44,449 nucleotides of DNA from Pseudocoprococcus catus (GTDB lineage Bacteria > Bacillota > Clostridia > Lachnospirales > Lachnospiraceae), in assembly GCF_902381825.1 (NCBI RefSeq), contig NZ_LR698973.1, positions 99,947 through 144,395 of the forward strand, given 5' to 3'. A program made the position numbers and the translations under genes. Of this stretch, positions 26,501 to 34,690 are shown one piece after another (the first letter of the stretch is position 1; the number at the start of each line of letters is the position of its first letter). The notes below the pieces were generated by a model. It searched no databases and was not told where the DNA came from. It was given only the letters and a program-made list of their open reading frames with translations.

Positions 26501-28090
26501 ATGGCTCAAAACCTGATTTTAGTTGCAATTGTTTTATTTTTATGTTTGATGGCCGAGAAGCTGTCAGGAAAAGTCGGCATGCCGGCGTTGATTCTGTTTA
26601 TGGGTGTGGGGATGCTGTTTGGCAGTGACGGTATTCTTCGGATTGCCTTTGATGATTATGGATTGGCACAGAATATCTGCCTTATCGCCCTCTGTTTTAT
26701 CATGTTTTACGGCGGTTTCAATATGAAATGGAGCGCAGCAAGACCAGTGGCCGTCAAAGCCATCTGTCTTTCTACTATTGGTGTTGTTGTGACAGCCGGC
26801 CTGACAGCGGTATTCTGCTTGGTGGTTTTGAAGTTTGATTTCGTCGATGCCTTCCTGATGGGGACTGTGTTATCATCAACGGATGCAGCCAGCGTCTTCT
26901 CAGTATTACGAACGAAAAAACTGAATTTAAAGGATGGTACGGCGTCTATTCTTGAGATGGAGAGCGGCAGTAACGACCCGGTGGCTTATCTTTTGACAAT
27001 GATCGGTATCATGATGAAAACAGGCGGAAGTCTCAGCTCCCTGCCCTATATGATTTTTGCCCAGGTGGTGTTCGGTTTGGCTATCGGCGCAGCGGCTGCT
27101 TCCCTTGGCATTCTTTTACTGAAAAAGGGAACAATGCAGGCAGCAGGCATGGATATGATCCTTGTGATCGCCCTGGTGATGAGTGCCTTCGGTTTATCTG
27201 AGGCCATCGGCGGCAATGCATTTCTGACGGTTTATCTTATGGGTATATTGTTGGGAAACAGCAATATCAGAGGCAAAGAAACGCTGATCCCGTTTTTTGA
27301 CGGAATGACCGGTCTGGCTCAGATTGTTCTTTTCTTCTTGCTGGGGCTTTTGTCCTTCCCGCACAAGCTGCCGCAGATTTTCTTTGTATCCCTGGCGATT
27401 GCCATCGTACTGACGGTGATCATCCGTCCGGTTACGGTATTTCTGATTATGAAACCTTTTAAATGCAGCAGCAGGCAGTGCCTGATGATCTCCTGGGCAG
27501 GGCTTCGAGGTGCGGCTTCTATCGTGTTTGCCATTATGGTGATCGCAGCAAGTTCGTCATCATCAGATACATTGTTTCATACAGTATTTATGGTGGCTCT
27601 TTTATCCGTTGCCATACAGGGAACTTTGCTGCCATTTGTAGCAGAGAAGCTGAAGATGGTGGATGACAGCTGCGATGTCCGTATGACTTTTAATGATTAT
27701 AAGGAAGCATCAGAAATTACCATGATGCAGATGGAAATCCCGGAGGGACATAACTGGGAGAATCGTCTGGTGAAAGATGTCAGCATGCCTACAGGTTCAT
27801 TGGCTGTGATGATCAAACGCCATGGAGAAACATTGATTCCCGGCGGTGATACAAGGATATTGGCAGGCGATACCATTGTTCTCAGTGTTCCAGCTTATGA
27901 GTCCGGCGGTCAGGAACATCTTGAGGAGCAGGAGATTACCCCAAAGCATCGCTGGTGCAATAAAACCATTGCGGAGCTGATGCTCCCTCACGGAACGCTG
28001 ATCGTATTGGTGCGCCGGGATAATGAAAATATCATCCCGAATGGGCAGACAGAGATTCTGGAAGGGGATCATGTGGTGATCTACCGATAA
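26501..28090 (+). CDS. Potassium/proton antiporter (CPA1, CvrA/NhaP2-like)
   Basis: Cation:proton antiporter with about twelve membrane helices (residues 1-390) and two cytosolic TrkA-C/RCK-C domains (about 400-529) that usually sense nucleotides or ions. The core carries the CPA1 motifs GTVLSSTDAASVFSVL and ESGSNDPVAYLLT. Each C-terminal domain ends in the typical ILAGDTIVL or ILEGDHVVIYR. ATG 26501 follows GAAGGAGGAACTG. 529 residues. Ion specificity (K+ versus Na+) is inferred from the RCK-C architecture, not proven. It lies where spo0A would be expected after spoIVB. Confidence 0.88.
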   Translation: MAQNLILVAIVLFLCLMAEKLSGKVGMPALILFMGVGMLFGSDGILRIAFDDYGLAQNICLIALCFIMFYGGFNMKWSAARPVAVKAICLSTIGVVVTAGLTAVFCLVVLKFDFVDAFLMGTVLSSTDAASVFSVLRTKKLNLKDGTASILEMESGSNDPVAYLLTMIGIMMKTGGSLSSLPYMIFAQVVFGLAIGAAAASLGILLLKKGTMQAAGMDMILVIALVMSAFGLSEAIGGNAFLTVYLMGILLGNSNIRGKETLIPFFDGMTGLAQIVLFFLLGLLSFPHKLPQIFFVSLAIAIVLTVIIRPVTVFLIMKPFKCSSRQCLMISWAGLRGAASIVFAIMVIAASSSSSDTLFHTVFMVALLSVAIQGTLLPFVAEKLKMVDDSCDVRMTFNDYKEASEITMMQMEIPEGHNWENRLVKDVSMPTGSLAVMIKRHGETLIPGGDTRILAGDTIVLSVPAYESGGQEHLEEQEITPKHRWCNKTIAELMLPHGTLIVLVRRDNENIIPNGQTEILEGDHVVIYR

Positions 28091-28133
28091 GTGGGATACA
28101 TGGATTATTGAATCTTGAAAGGAAATAGAATAG

Positions 28134-28751
28134 ATGATAAAGAATATTGTTTTTGATATGGGGAATGTTCTTGTGGCTTATGATGGCCGCAAGGTATGTA
28201 AACATTACATAAAGAATAAAAAGGACAGGAAACGCGTATTTACGGCAATTTTTCAGTCACCGGAATGGGTTTATCTGGACATGGGAATGATTCCGGAAGA
28301 ACAGGCTGTTGACCAGATGTGTGCCCGTCTGCCGAAGCGGCTTCATGAAGCGGCAAGACTGTGTATGCGGGATTGGCATCTCTATAATATGAAGCCCATC
28401 AAAGCAATGATTCCAGTCATCCAGGACCTGAAAGCGCGTGGTTTCAAACTGTATATCTGCTCCAATGCCTCCCTGCGTCTGCCGATGTGCTATCAGGAAC
28501 TGCTGCCGGAAGTTGACAGCTTCGACGGCATCCTTTTCTCAGCAGAAGAAAAACTGTTAAAGCCGCAGAAAGAAATCTATGAGCGTTTATTTGAAAAATT
28601 CAACATTAAACCGGAAGAGTGCTACTTTATTGATGACCTTCAGCTCAACATCGATGGCGCCGCAGCCTGCGGCATGAAAGGCTACTGCTTTGCAGACGGA
28701 AACGTAGAAAAACTGCAGAAAGCCCTGGAAAGCCTCAATAAAGACAGTTAA
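28134..28751 (+). CDS. HAD family hydrolase (subfamily IA, YihX-like)
   Basis: Predicted small-molecule phosphatase. Motif I is FDMGNVLVAYDG, the D-x-G-N form seen in YihX-type enzymes. Motif II is YICSNAS, motif III includes LKPQKEIYE, and motif IV is YFIDDLQLNIDGA. The helical cap lies between motifs I and II. 205 residues. It is 43 nt after the antiporter gene and may share its transcript. Substrate unknown. Confidence 0.87.
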   Translation: MIKNIVFDMGNVLVAYDGRKVCKHYIKNKKDRKRVFTAIFQSPEWVYLDMGMIPEEQAVDQMCARLPKRLHEAARLCMRDWHLYNMKPIKAMIPVIQDLKARGFKLYICSNASLRLPMCYQELLPEVDSFDGILFSAEEKLLKPQKEIYERLFEKFNIKPEECYFIDDLQLNIDGAAACGMKGYCFADGNVEKLQKALESLNKDS

Positions 28752-28822
28752 TAGATCGAATGCCGTTAAGATTCGGGCTCATATTCTGTGCTGATGGCAA
28801 GATTGATTTTGAAAAAAATAAC

Positions 28823-29113
28823 GGGACGGCGCATTGGTATCTTCAAATGGCGTGTCAGCAGAAAATAAAATATGGAATTCAAAAAGAGACATTCAATCCC
28901 AGGTGCTTCAGCATTGGTTCTACGTTCCACTTCGGTCGGTGCTAACGAAGGTTCACTGAACCTTCAGCACCGGTACTTAGATGCTGTTCTTTAGCATCTT
29001 ATGTACCGCTGCCAAATGCTGGCAGTGCGAACGTGCCTGGGATGAATGTCTCTTTTTGAATTCTATTTGATATACAGGGATGACACGCTAATGAATATTT
29101 AGAGCGCCGTCCC
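28823..29113. repeat. Large palindromic multi-hairpin element A (291 nt)
   Basis: Noncoding element between convergent genes. Outer stems: GGGACGGCGC (28823-28832) with 29104-29113; GCGTGTCA (28850-28857) with 29081-29088. The main stem is 21 of 21 bp (28875-28895 with 29043-29063), continued after one bulged A by TCCCAGG (28897-28903) with 29036-29042. The head holds three hairpins: GGTGCT/AGCACC with AAGGTTC/GAACCTT (28938-28971), GGTAC/GTACC with AGATGCT/AGCATCT (28972-29007), and CTGCC/GGCAG (29009-29025). The head is related to element B at 33246-33529. It may also end both flanking transcripts. Confidence 0.8.
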
Positions 29114-29120
29114 CTTTGTT

Positions 29121-30344
29121 TTATTCAAACACAATCTTGCTGTATTTTTTCTTGCCGCGTCGTACGACAAAGTCTTCTTTCATGATGTCTTCCGGTGTGT
29201 AAGCTGCTTTAAAATCAGTAACTTTTTCACCATTGACGGTAACACCGCCCTGCTGAACATTACGTCTTGCTTCGGAACGTGTCGGGCAGAGGCCTGCAGC
29301 TACAAGGATACCGAGGATATCGACGCTGCCGTCTCTTAAATCAGCTTCTGTCAGTGTTGTGGTTGGCATATCAGCAGCGCTTCCCGCTGAGAACAGTGCA
29401 CGGGCACTTTCCTGAGCCTTTGTGGCTTCTTCTTCACCGTGAACAAGCTTAGTCAGTTCAAAAGCGAGGATTTCCTTAGCCTGATTTAACTGGCTGCCTT
29501 CCCATTTATCCATCTCGTCAATCTGTTCAAGCGGCAGGAAAGTCAGCATACGCAGGCATTTCAGAACATCTGCATCACCGACATTTCTCCAGTACTGATA
29601 GAAGTCGAATGGAGATGTCTTATTAGGGTCAAGCCATACAGCACCGGACTGAGTCTTGCCCATCTTCTTGCCTTCTGAATTCAGAAGCAGTGTAATTGTC
29701 ATAGCAGATGCATTCTTGCCGAGCTTACGGCGAATCAGTTCTGTACCGCCCAGCATGTTGGACCACTGATCGTCACCGCCGAACTGCAGGTTACAGCCGT
29801 ATCTCTGGAATAACTCATAGAAATCGTAGCTCTGCATGATCATGTAGTTGAATTCCAGGAAGCTTAATCCGCGTTCCATACGCTGCTTGTAGCATTCAGC
29901 TGTCAGCATACGGTTGACAGAGAAGTGGGCGCCTACGTCACGAAGCAGCTCGATGTAGTTTAAGTTCATCAGCCAGTCAGCGTTGTTGACCATCAGTGCT
30001 TTGCCGTCTGAAAAGTCAATGAAACGGGACATCTGTTTCTTGAAACAGTCAACATTGTGCTGGATGGTTTCAGGTGTCATCATCTGACGCATATCTGTAC
30101 GGCCGGATGGGTCACCGATCATAGCTGTACCGCCGCCGATTAAGGCGATTGGACGGTTGCCTGCCATCTGCAGACGTTTCATCAGGCAAAGTGCCATGAA
30201 ATGGCCGACATGAAGACTGTCAGCGGTAGGGTCAAAACCGATGTAGAAAGTTGCCTTTCCGTTGTTGATCAGTTCCTTGATTTCTTCTTCATCTGTAACC
30301 TGGGCAATCAGGCCTCTGGCTACCAGTTCATCATATAAAGTCAT
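29121..30344 (-). CDS. tyrS: Tyrosyl-tRNA synthetase
   Basis: Class I synthetase that charges tRNA-Tyr. The HIGH-type motif is HVGH at residues 45-48 ([11 protein letters not shown]). The KMSKS-type motif is KKMGKTQSG near 225-232. A C-terminal S4 RNA-binding domain follows ([19 protein letters not shown]). 407 residues. Start 30344 is chosen because GAAAGGAGAA lies just upstream; a TTG at 30362 is inside the leader. Expression is controlled by the T-box leader at 30375-30648. Confidence 0.96.
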   Translation of the reverse strand: MTLYDELVARGLIAQVTDEEEIKELINNGKATFYIGFDPTADSLHVGHFMALCLMKRLQMAGNRPIALIGGGTAMIGDPSGRTDMRQMMTPETIQHNVDCFKKQMSRFIDFSDGKALMVNNADWLMNLNYIELLRDVGAHFSVNRMLTAECYKQRMERGLSFLEFNYMIMQSYDFYELFQRYGCNLQFGGDDQWSNMLGGTELIRRKLGKNASAMTITLLLNSEGKKMGKTQSGAVWLDPNKTSPFDFYQYWRNVGDADVLKCLRMLTFLPLEQIDEMDKWEGSQLNQAKEILAFELTKLVHGEEEATKAQESARALFSAGSAADMPTTTLTEADLRDGSVDILGILVAAGLCPTRSEARRNVQQGGVTVNGEKVTDFKAAYTPEDIMKEDFVVRRGKKKYSKIVFE

Positions 30345-30374
30345 GAGAAGTTCTCCTTTCAAAATTGTATGAAA

Positions 30375-30648
30375 TAAAAAAATCCCCGTCCTGTATAAGG
30401 ACGAGGAATAACTCGCGGTACCACCTTAATTGAACAGCTATTCGCATAACTGTACTCATCAAGTATCTGTCAATACTTGTGCATACTAACGGTTGCATTC
30501 CGTCGCAGCCTACTTGGAATCGTTCGGTGCGCAGCTTGTGAAGGTATTCAGCGATAGTTTCCCTTCTGCCTTCCACCAACCGGCAGCTCTCTGGATGTTC
30601 CACTATGGCTTACTTATTTCAGTCATTGCCTTTGAGATATCTGTTTAA
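30375..30648 (-). ncRNA. T-box leader of tyrS (Tyr specifier UAC)
   Basis: tRNA-sensing antitermination leader read on the minus strand. Stem I has AGTA on its 5' side, an AGAGAG bulge and a GGTTGGTG distal loop. The specifier loop reads GAA-TAC-C, with TAC at 30544-30546 (plus-strand GTA), a tyrosine codon. The antiterminator carries the T-box sequence AAGGTGGTACCGCG (30414-30427). The terminator CGTCCT-tatac-AGGACG plus a T7 tract is at 30375-30406. Uncharged tRNA-Tyr should allow read-through into tyrS. Confidence 0.93.
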
Positions 30649-30649
30649 C

Positions 30650-30677
30650 ATTATAAAGCATAAACAGTTTTTGTCAA
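30650..30677 (-). promoter_or_regulatory. tyrS T-box promoter
   Basis: On the minus strand TTGACA (plus 30672-30677), a 16-nt spacer and TATAAT (plus 30650-30655), directly before the T-box leader. Confidence 0.85.
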
Positions 30678-30732
30678 TACTATTTTGGAGGAGATTTTAT
30701 ATTGATAAGTTATACTAAAAAAGTGAATCGGA

Positions 30733-31815
30733 CTATTTAGCCAGGTTCAATCCAAGATACAGCATTACCGCATCCCTGAAGGCTCTTGGATTCAGCCCGG
30801 ATTTCTTGAAAATATGATTCAGTTTATATTGCAGTGTATTTTTGTGTATAAAAAGCTGCCGGCTTGTCCCGGACAGGGACATATCATTTTCAAAGTAAGC
30901 AGTGAGAAGATGACGTTCGTTTTCATCCAGATTGGATAAAGTCTTGGTGAGAAATTCGGCTTTTTCCAGTGGATTCAGCCCGGAGAAAATAAGCTCAAGG
31001 CCAAGATCATCAAAGAAAATATATCCCTCCGCCTGAGCTGTAAAATGTTTCATAGCGGTGACAGCTGTCTGATAGGAATCACACAATTGATAGACAGAGG
31101 TCATTTTTCCGACAGTCATTTTCAGGGATGTCTGATGATCCTTTGCAAAGCGTTCCAGAATATATGCGTTGTGTTCCAATTGTGACGGCAAAACCACAGC
31201 AGTATATTCATTCGGATAGTAAAAGGTATACAGTCTTATAGAAAGCATTTCAAAAAACTGATGGATTTTCTGCTCCAGCAGAGAAAGATTGTCGGAAGGA
31301 CTTTCAGCGGCTGCACGAATCAGCAGGATTCGGTATTTTTGGGTAATATTGATGCCGCATTCTTTCAGGCAGGCATTAAGATAATCCATGTTGGCAGAAG
31401 TCTGGTGGATCAGCGCTTCCATAGCGAAATGACGCTTGTCCGCCTGATTGCGGCTGATGGTGTTCAGTTCCCGTTCACGGATCAGCAGATGTGTGATGCG
31501 CTCCGCCAGATGGGCATATTTGCGGACTTCATCCGGCTGTCCGGTAATGCCGATTACGGCCATGAAGGTCTGATTGTAGTAAACAGGCAGATTGATGCCC
31601 ATGCGTGTGCCGTGAAAATTGTCATCGGCCCGGACCTCAATCGTTTCGCCTGTAAGGGCTGCCTGATGGCCGATTTCATGAAAGGTGCCGACTCTTTCCG
31701 GGTCCGTACTGGCAAAGATAATGCCGTACTGGTTGATAAAATTTACATCCCGTCCGCAGACGTCTTTCACGGTATTGACGACCTGGGCGGCAAGGGTTCT
31801 GTCGATTTTAAACAT
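30733..31815 (-). CDS. cdaR: CdaR-type sugar-diacid transcriptional regulator
   Basis: Predicted transcription activator of glycerate/sugar-diacid use. The N-terminal putative sugar-diacid recognition domain (about residues 1-135) begins FKIDRTLAAQVVNTVKDVCG. A middle GGDEF-like or linker region follows. The C-terminal PucR-type HTH (about 300-358) has SLSGTSRQLFIHKNTLQYKL. 360 residues. It is divergent from glycerate kinase, exactly the CdaR-GarK arrangement known in other bacteria, so garK is the probable target. Confidence 0.9.
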   Translation of the reverse strand: MFKIDRTLAAQVVNTVKDVCGRDVNFINQYGIIFASTDPERVGTFHEIGHQAALTGETIEVRADDNFHGTRMGINLPVYYNQTFMAVIGITGQPDEVRKYAHLAERITHLLIRERELNTISRNQADKRHFAMEALIHQTSANMDYLNACLKECGINITQKYRILLIRAAAESPSDNLSLLEQKIHQFFEMLSIRLYTFYYPNEYTAVVLPSQLEHNAYILERFAKDHQTSLKMTVGKMTSVYQLCDSYQTAVTAMKHFTAQAEGYIFFDDLGLELIFSGLNPLEKAEFLTKTLSNLDENERHLLTAYFENDMSLSGTSRQLFIHKNTLQYKLNHIFKKSGLNPRAFRDAVMLYLGLNLAK

Positions 31816-32112
31816 AGGGTACCTCCAATTGATAATGCTACAAGCATACCATAGCTATTTCTTGCACTTTCATTGATAATAACGATTTTCATATTATGAA
31901 CCTGTCATTGCGATGGATTAGTTAGAGCTATTTTATCATAAAGTGGTATAAATAACAATTTATACAAGATGTATACAAGAAAATTGTTCTATGTAACATA
32001 TATGCAGAGCGAAAAAAAGGATATACTTTCAGTAAGAAAATAAAAACGGCAGAGTGCATCTCAGTTAGCGGATGCAGTCAATGGACAGAAAAATGTATGG
32101 AGGTATCAACAA
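31816..32112. promoter_or_regulatory. Divergent cdaR-garK control region
   Basis: A 297-nt AT-rich gap. It contains an 11-nt-period direct repeat TATACAAGA (31961-31969 and 31972-31980), adjacent to the inverted repeat TATAAAT-aaca-ATTTATA (31947-31964). These are the best candidates for a regulator-binding site. A TATACT at about 32020-32025 could be the garK -10, without a good -35, as expected for an activator-dependent promoter. GGAGG at 32099-32103 serves garK. Confidence 0.5.
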
Positions 32113-33258
32113 ATGAGAGCAGTGATCGCAATCGATTCTTTGAAAGGCAGTTTAAGTTCTATTGAGGCAGGGCAGGCCATTGCGGAGGGTATCAGAAAAG
32201 CGGATGCCAAGGCAGATGTGGTTATCCGGCCGTTGGCAGATGGCGGAGAGGGTACCGTGGAGGCTCTTGTATGCGGCATGAATGGGACATTACAGCATGT
32301 GAAGGTGACAGGCCCATTGGGTGAGTCGGTTGTCTGTGAGTACGGCATTATTGCTGAGACAAAGACCGCAGTGATTGAGATGTCAGGTGCAGCAGGTATT
32401 ACACTTGTACCGGATGCAAAGAAGAATCCGCTTTATACAACGACTTATGGTGTGGGTGAAGTCATTCGTGATGCCATTGAAAAAGGATGCCGCAGATTTA
32501 TTGTTGGTATCGGCGGCAGTGCCACAAATGACGGCGGGATTGGTATGCTGCAGGCATTGGGCTACGGTTTCCTTAACAAGGACGGTCAGCAGGTGCCTTT
32601 TGGTGCCATCGGTCTCAAGGAATTAGAGACAATTACAGATACTTACGTCCTGCCGGAGCTGGCGGAATGTGAATTCAAAATAGCCTGTGATGTGACGAAT
32701 CCCCTTTGCGGTGAGAATGGCTGCAGTGCTGTTTACGGCCCGCAGAAAGGTGCCAATCCATCCATGATTATGGAGATGGATAAATGGCTTCGCTATTATG
32801 CAGCTCTTGCAAGGGAAAAATTTCCGAAAGCCAATCCGAATGAATCGGGGACAGGCGCAGCAGGCGGCCTTGGATTTGCATTTCTGACATTTACCAACGC
32901 AGTTCTTGAGTCTGGGATCAAAATCGTTCTGGAAGAAACAAAACTGGAATCCTATGTCAAAGGAGCGGATGTTGTTGTAACAGGTGAAGGCAGACTGGAT
33001 TTCCAGACAGCCATGGGCAAAGCACCTGTGGGGGTTGCCGGGTTGGCCAAAAAATTTGACATTCCTGTACTGGCCTTTGCCGGCAGTGTGACAAAAGATG
33101 CCACAGAATGCAACAAAAACGGCATCGATGCCTTCTTCCCGATCCTTCGCGGTATCTCAACACTGGAAGAAGCCATGAAACCGGAAAATGCCAAACAGAA
33201 CCTGACAGACACAGCAGAGCAGGCATTTCGCCTTTTCAATATTTGCCGTCAGGCCTAA
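32113..33258 (+). CDS. garK: Glycerate kinase (GarK/GlxK type)
   Basis: Phosphorylates D-glycerate, linking glyoxylate, tartronate or sugar-acid breakdown to glycolysis. The family start is seen (AIDSLKGSLSSIEAGQAIAE), with PLADGGEGTVEAL, the central IGGSATNDGGIGMLQALG, and GTGAAGGLGFAF. 381 residues is standard for this kinase class. GGAGG lies 9-14 nt upstream. The last codons and the stop fall in the outer arm of element B. Confidence 0.94.
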   Translation: MRAVIAIDSLKGSLSSIEAGQAIAEGIRKADAKADVVIRPLADGGEGTVEALVCGMNGTLQHVKVTGPLGESVVCEYGIIAETKTAVIEMSGAAGITLVPDAKKNPLYTTTYGVGEVIRDAIEKGCRRFIVGIGGSATNDGGIGMLQALGYGFLNKDGQQVPFGAIGLKELETITDTYVLPELAECEFKIACDVTNPLCGENGCSAVYGPQKGANPSMIMEMDKWLRYYAALAREKFPKANPNESGTGAAGGLGFAFLTFTNAVLESGIKIVLEETKLESYVKGADVVVTGEGRLDFQTAMGKAPVGVAGLAKKFDIPVLAFAGSVTKDATECNKNGIDAFFPILRGISTLEEAMKPENAKQNLTDTAEQAFRLFNICRQA

Positions 33259-33529
33259 ACTTCGATGCAAAACGTTCAGGGATTTTGAATAGGAACAGGA
33301 CTTGACAATTCCGTGCAGGTACGTTTGTACTGCCCGTCTCCGTTCCACTTCGGTCCGCGCTAACGAAGGTCCGCAGGACCTTCAGCGCTATTAGCAGCGT
33401 ACATAAGATGCTAAAAGACAGCATCTAAGTACCGGCCATGCTGGAAGCACCCGCACGGAATTACCAAGTCCTATTCCTATCTCCAAGTTTTTTAAGCGTT
33501 TTGCAGTTGAAATATTTAAACCTGGACGG
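33246..33529. repeat. Large palindromic multi-hairpin element B (284 nt)
   Basis: Noncoding relative of element A. Outer stems: CCGTC (33246-33250) with GACGG (33525-33529); TGCAAAACG (33266-33274) with 33497-33505. The main stem is 28 nt with 25 matches (33289-33316 with 33453-33480). Head: GCGCT/AGCGC with AAGGTCC/GGACCTT (33357-33388), homologous to element A with paired changes. It also has GTAC/GTACC with AGATGCT/AGCATCT (33399-33433), which is in inverted orientation relative to element A. The left arm covers the garK stop codon. The right arm covers part of the next gene's promoter. Confidence 0.78.
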
Positions 33530-33535
33530 TAAAAT
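33507..33535 (+). promoter_or_regulatory. Promoter of the D-2-hydroxyacid dehydrogenase gene
   Basis: TTGAAA (33507-33512), a 17-nt spacer and TAAAAT (33530-33535). The spacer carries the right outer arm of element B, so cruciform or hairpin formation there would affect this promoter. Confidence 0.6.
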
Positions 33536-33594
33536 AATTTTTAGTGATTATAAAATGAATGATGTGATAGATACGCAGAGGTTTTATAGAGGTT

Positions 33595-34536
33595 ATGATG
33601 GAGAAAACGGTTTTGGTTGTGATTCCTGCAGAGGAGAGACATAAAGAGAAGTTGGAGCGTGCCGGTAAAGGCTGTCGTTTTGTTTATGAGACGCCGCAGA
33701 CGGCGACAGAAGAAATGATTGAAGCAGCAGATGTGATTATCGGCAATGTGAAGCCGGACAGACTGCATGAGCCGGAACGCCTGCAGTGGCTGCAGTTGAA
33801 TTCTGCCGGCGCAGATGCTTATGTGAAGCCGGGGATTTTAAGAAGCACGACAATGTTGACAAGTGCCACAGGTGCTTACGGCAAGGCAGTGGCAGAGCAC
33901 AGTTTTGCCATGCTTTTGATGCTGCAGAAGAAGCTGAATTTATACAGAGACGCCCAGACAAAGAACGAATGGAGCGATTTTGGTACAGTCACATCCATTA
34001 CAGATGCCACAGTGCTTGTTGTGGGACTGGGCGATATCGGCCTGCATTTTGCCAGATTGGCCAGTGCTCTTGGCGCTCGTGTCATTGGTCTGAAACGCTC
34101 CATGGGACCATGTCCGGAAGGTGTTCATGAATTACATACCATGGACGAGCTGGATAACTTATTGCCGAAAGTGGATGTTGTAGCTTCCTTTGTACCGTCA
34201 ACAGCGACTACATATCATATGTACACAAAAGAACGATTGATGGCCATGAAGGACACTGCCATCTTCTTAAACAGCGGAAGGGGAGACGCAGTGGCTTCAG
34301 AAGTCCTTTATGAAGCACTTTCTAAAGGCTGGATTGCCTCAGCGGGAATTGATGTCACAGAACCTGAACCGCTGTCGGCAGACAGCCCATTGTGGCAGCT
34401 GCCGAACCTGATGATGACACCGCATATATCCGGGCAGTTCCATCTTCCGGAGACATTTGAACGCATTGTGGATATTGCGGCTGCAAATTTGGAAGCTTAT
34501 CTTAAAGAGCAGCCTCTAAAAAACCGAATTCAGTAA
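33595..34536 (+). CDS. D-2-hydroxyacid dehydrogenase family protein
   Basis: NAD(P)-dependent oxidoreductase of the D-isomer-specific 2-hydroxyacid family, possibly acting on hydroxypyruvate or glyoxylate given the adjacent garK. The Rossmann motif is VVGLGDIGLHFARL (about residues 141-154). The catalytic Arg lies in the NSGRGDAV region, the Glu in DVTEPEPL, and the His in MMTPHISGQF. 313 residues is typical. ATG 33595 or 33598 are both possible after TAGAGG. The substrate is inferred only from context. Confidence 0.88.
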   Translation: MMEKTVLVVIPAEERHKEKLERAGKGCRFVYETPQTATEEMIEAADVIIGNVKPDRLHEPERLQWLQLNSAGADAYVKPGILRSTTMLTSATGAYGKAVAEHSFAMLLMLQKKLNLYRDAQTKNEWSDFGTVTSITDATVLVVGLGDIGLHFARLASALGARVIGLKRSMGPCPEGVHELHTMDELDNLLPKVDVVASFVPSTATTYHMYTKERLMAMKDTAIFLNSGRGDAVASEVLYEALSKGWIASAGIDVTEPEPLSADSPLWQLPNLMMTPHISGQFHLPETFERIVDIAAANLEAYLKEQPLKNRIQ

Positions 34537-34547
34537 TATTTAATTTT

Positions 34548-34577
34548 GGCATCTGACACCTGTTGGATGCCTTTTTT
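34548..34577 (+). terminator. Intrinsic terminator after the dehydrogenase gene
   Basis: GGCATC (34548-34553) pairs with GATGCC (34566-34571), followed by TTTTTT (34572-34577). Confidence 0.85.
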
Positions 34578-34618
34578 CTATTTAGTGATTGATACTTTGT
34601 GTAAAACATATAAATAAC

Positions 34619-34647
34619 TTGCCTTCAACAGTATTTAATGCTACTAT
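34619..34647 (+). promoter_or_regulatory. Promoter of the Rpn-family gene
   Basis: TTGCCT (34619-34624), a 17-nt spacer and TACTAT (34642-34647), 43 nt before the GTG at 34691. Confidence 0.5.
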
Positions 34648-34690
34648 GGAATTGAAGTAAGCACTTTTCGTCTGAAGGTCTCTCAATGTT

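Noticed and set aside
28760..28945. Short plus-strand open frame of 61 codons
   Set aside because: It runs through the left arm of palindromic element A, lacks a ribosome-binding site and has no family similarity.
31261..31854. 197-codon plus-strand open frame
   Set aside because: Antisense to cdaR, no recognisable domain; CdaR domains and the divergent garK context support the minus strand.
28823..33529. Reading elements A and B as CRISPR or as an integron attC array
   Set aside because: They are two separate copies 4 kb apart with no spacers, no cas genes and no integrase. attC sites conserve their ends, whereas here the centre is conserved and the ends vary.
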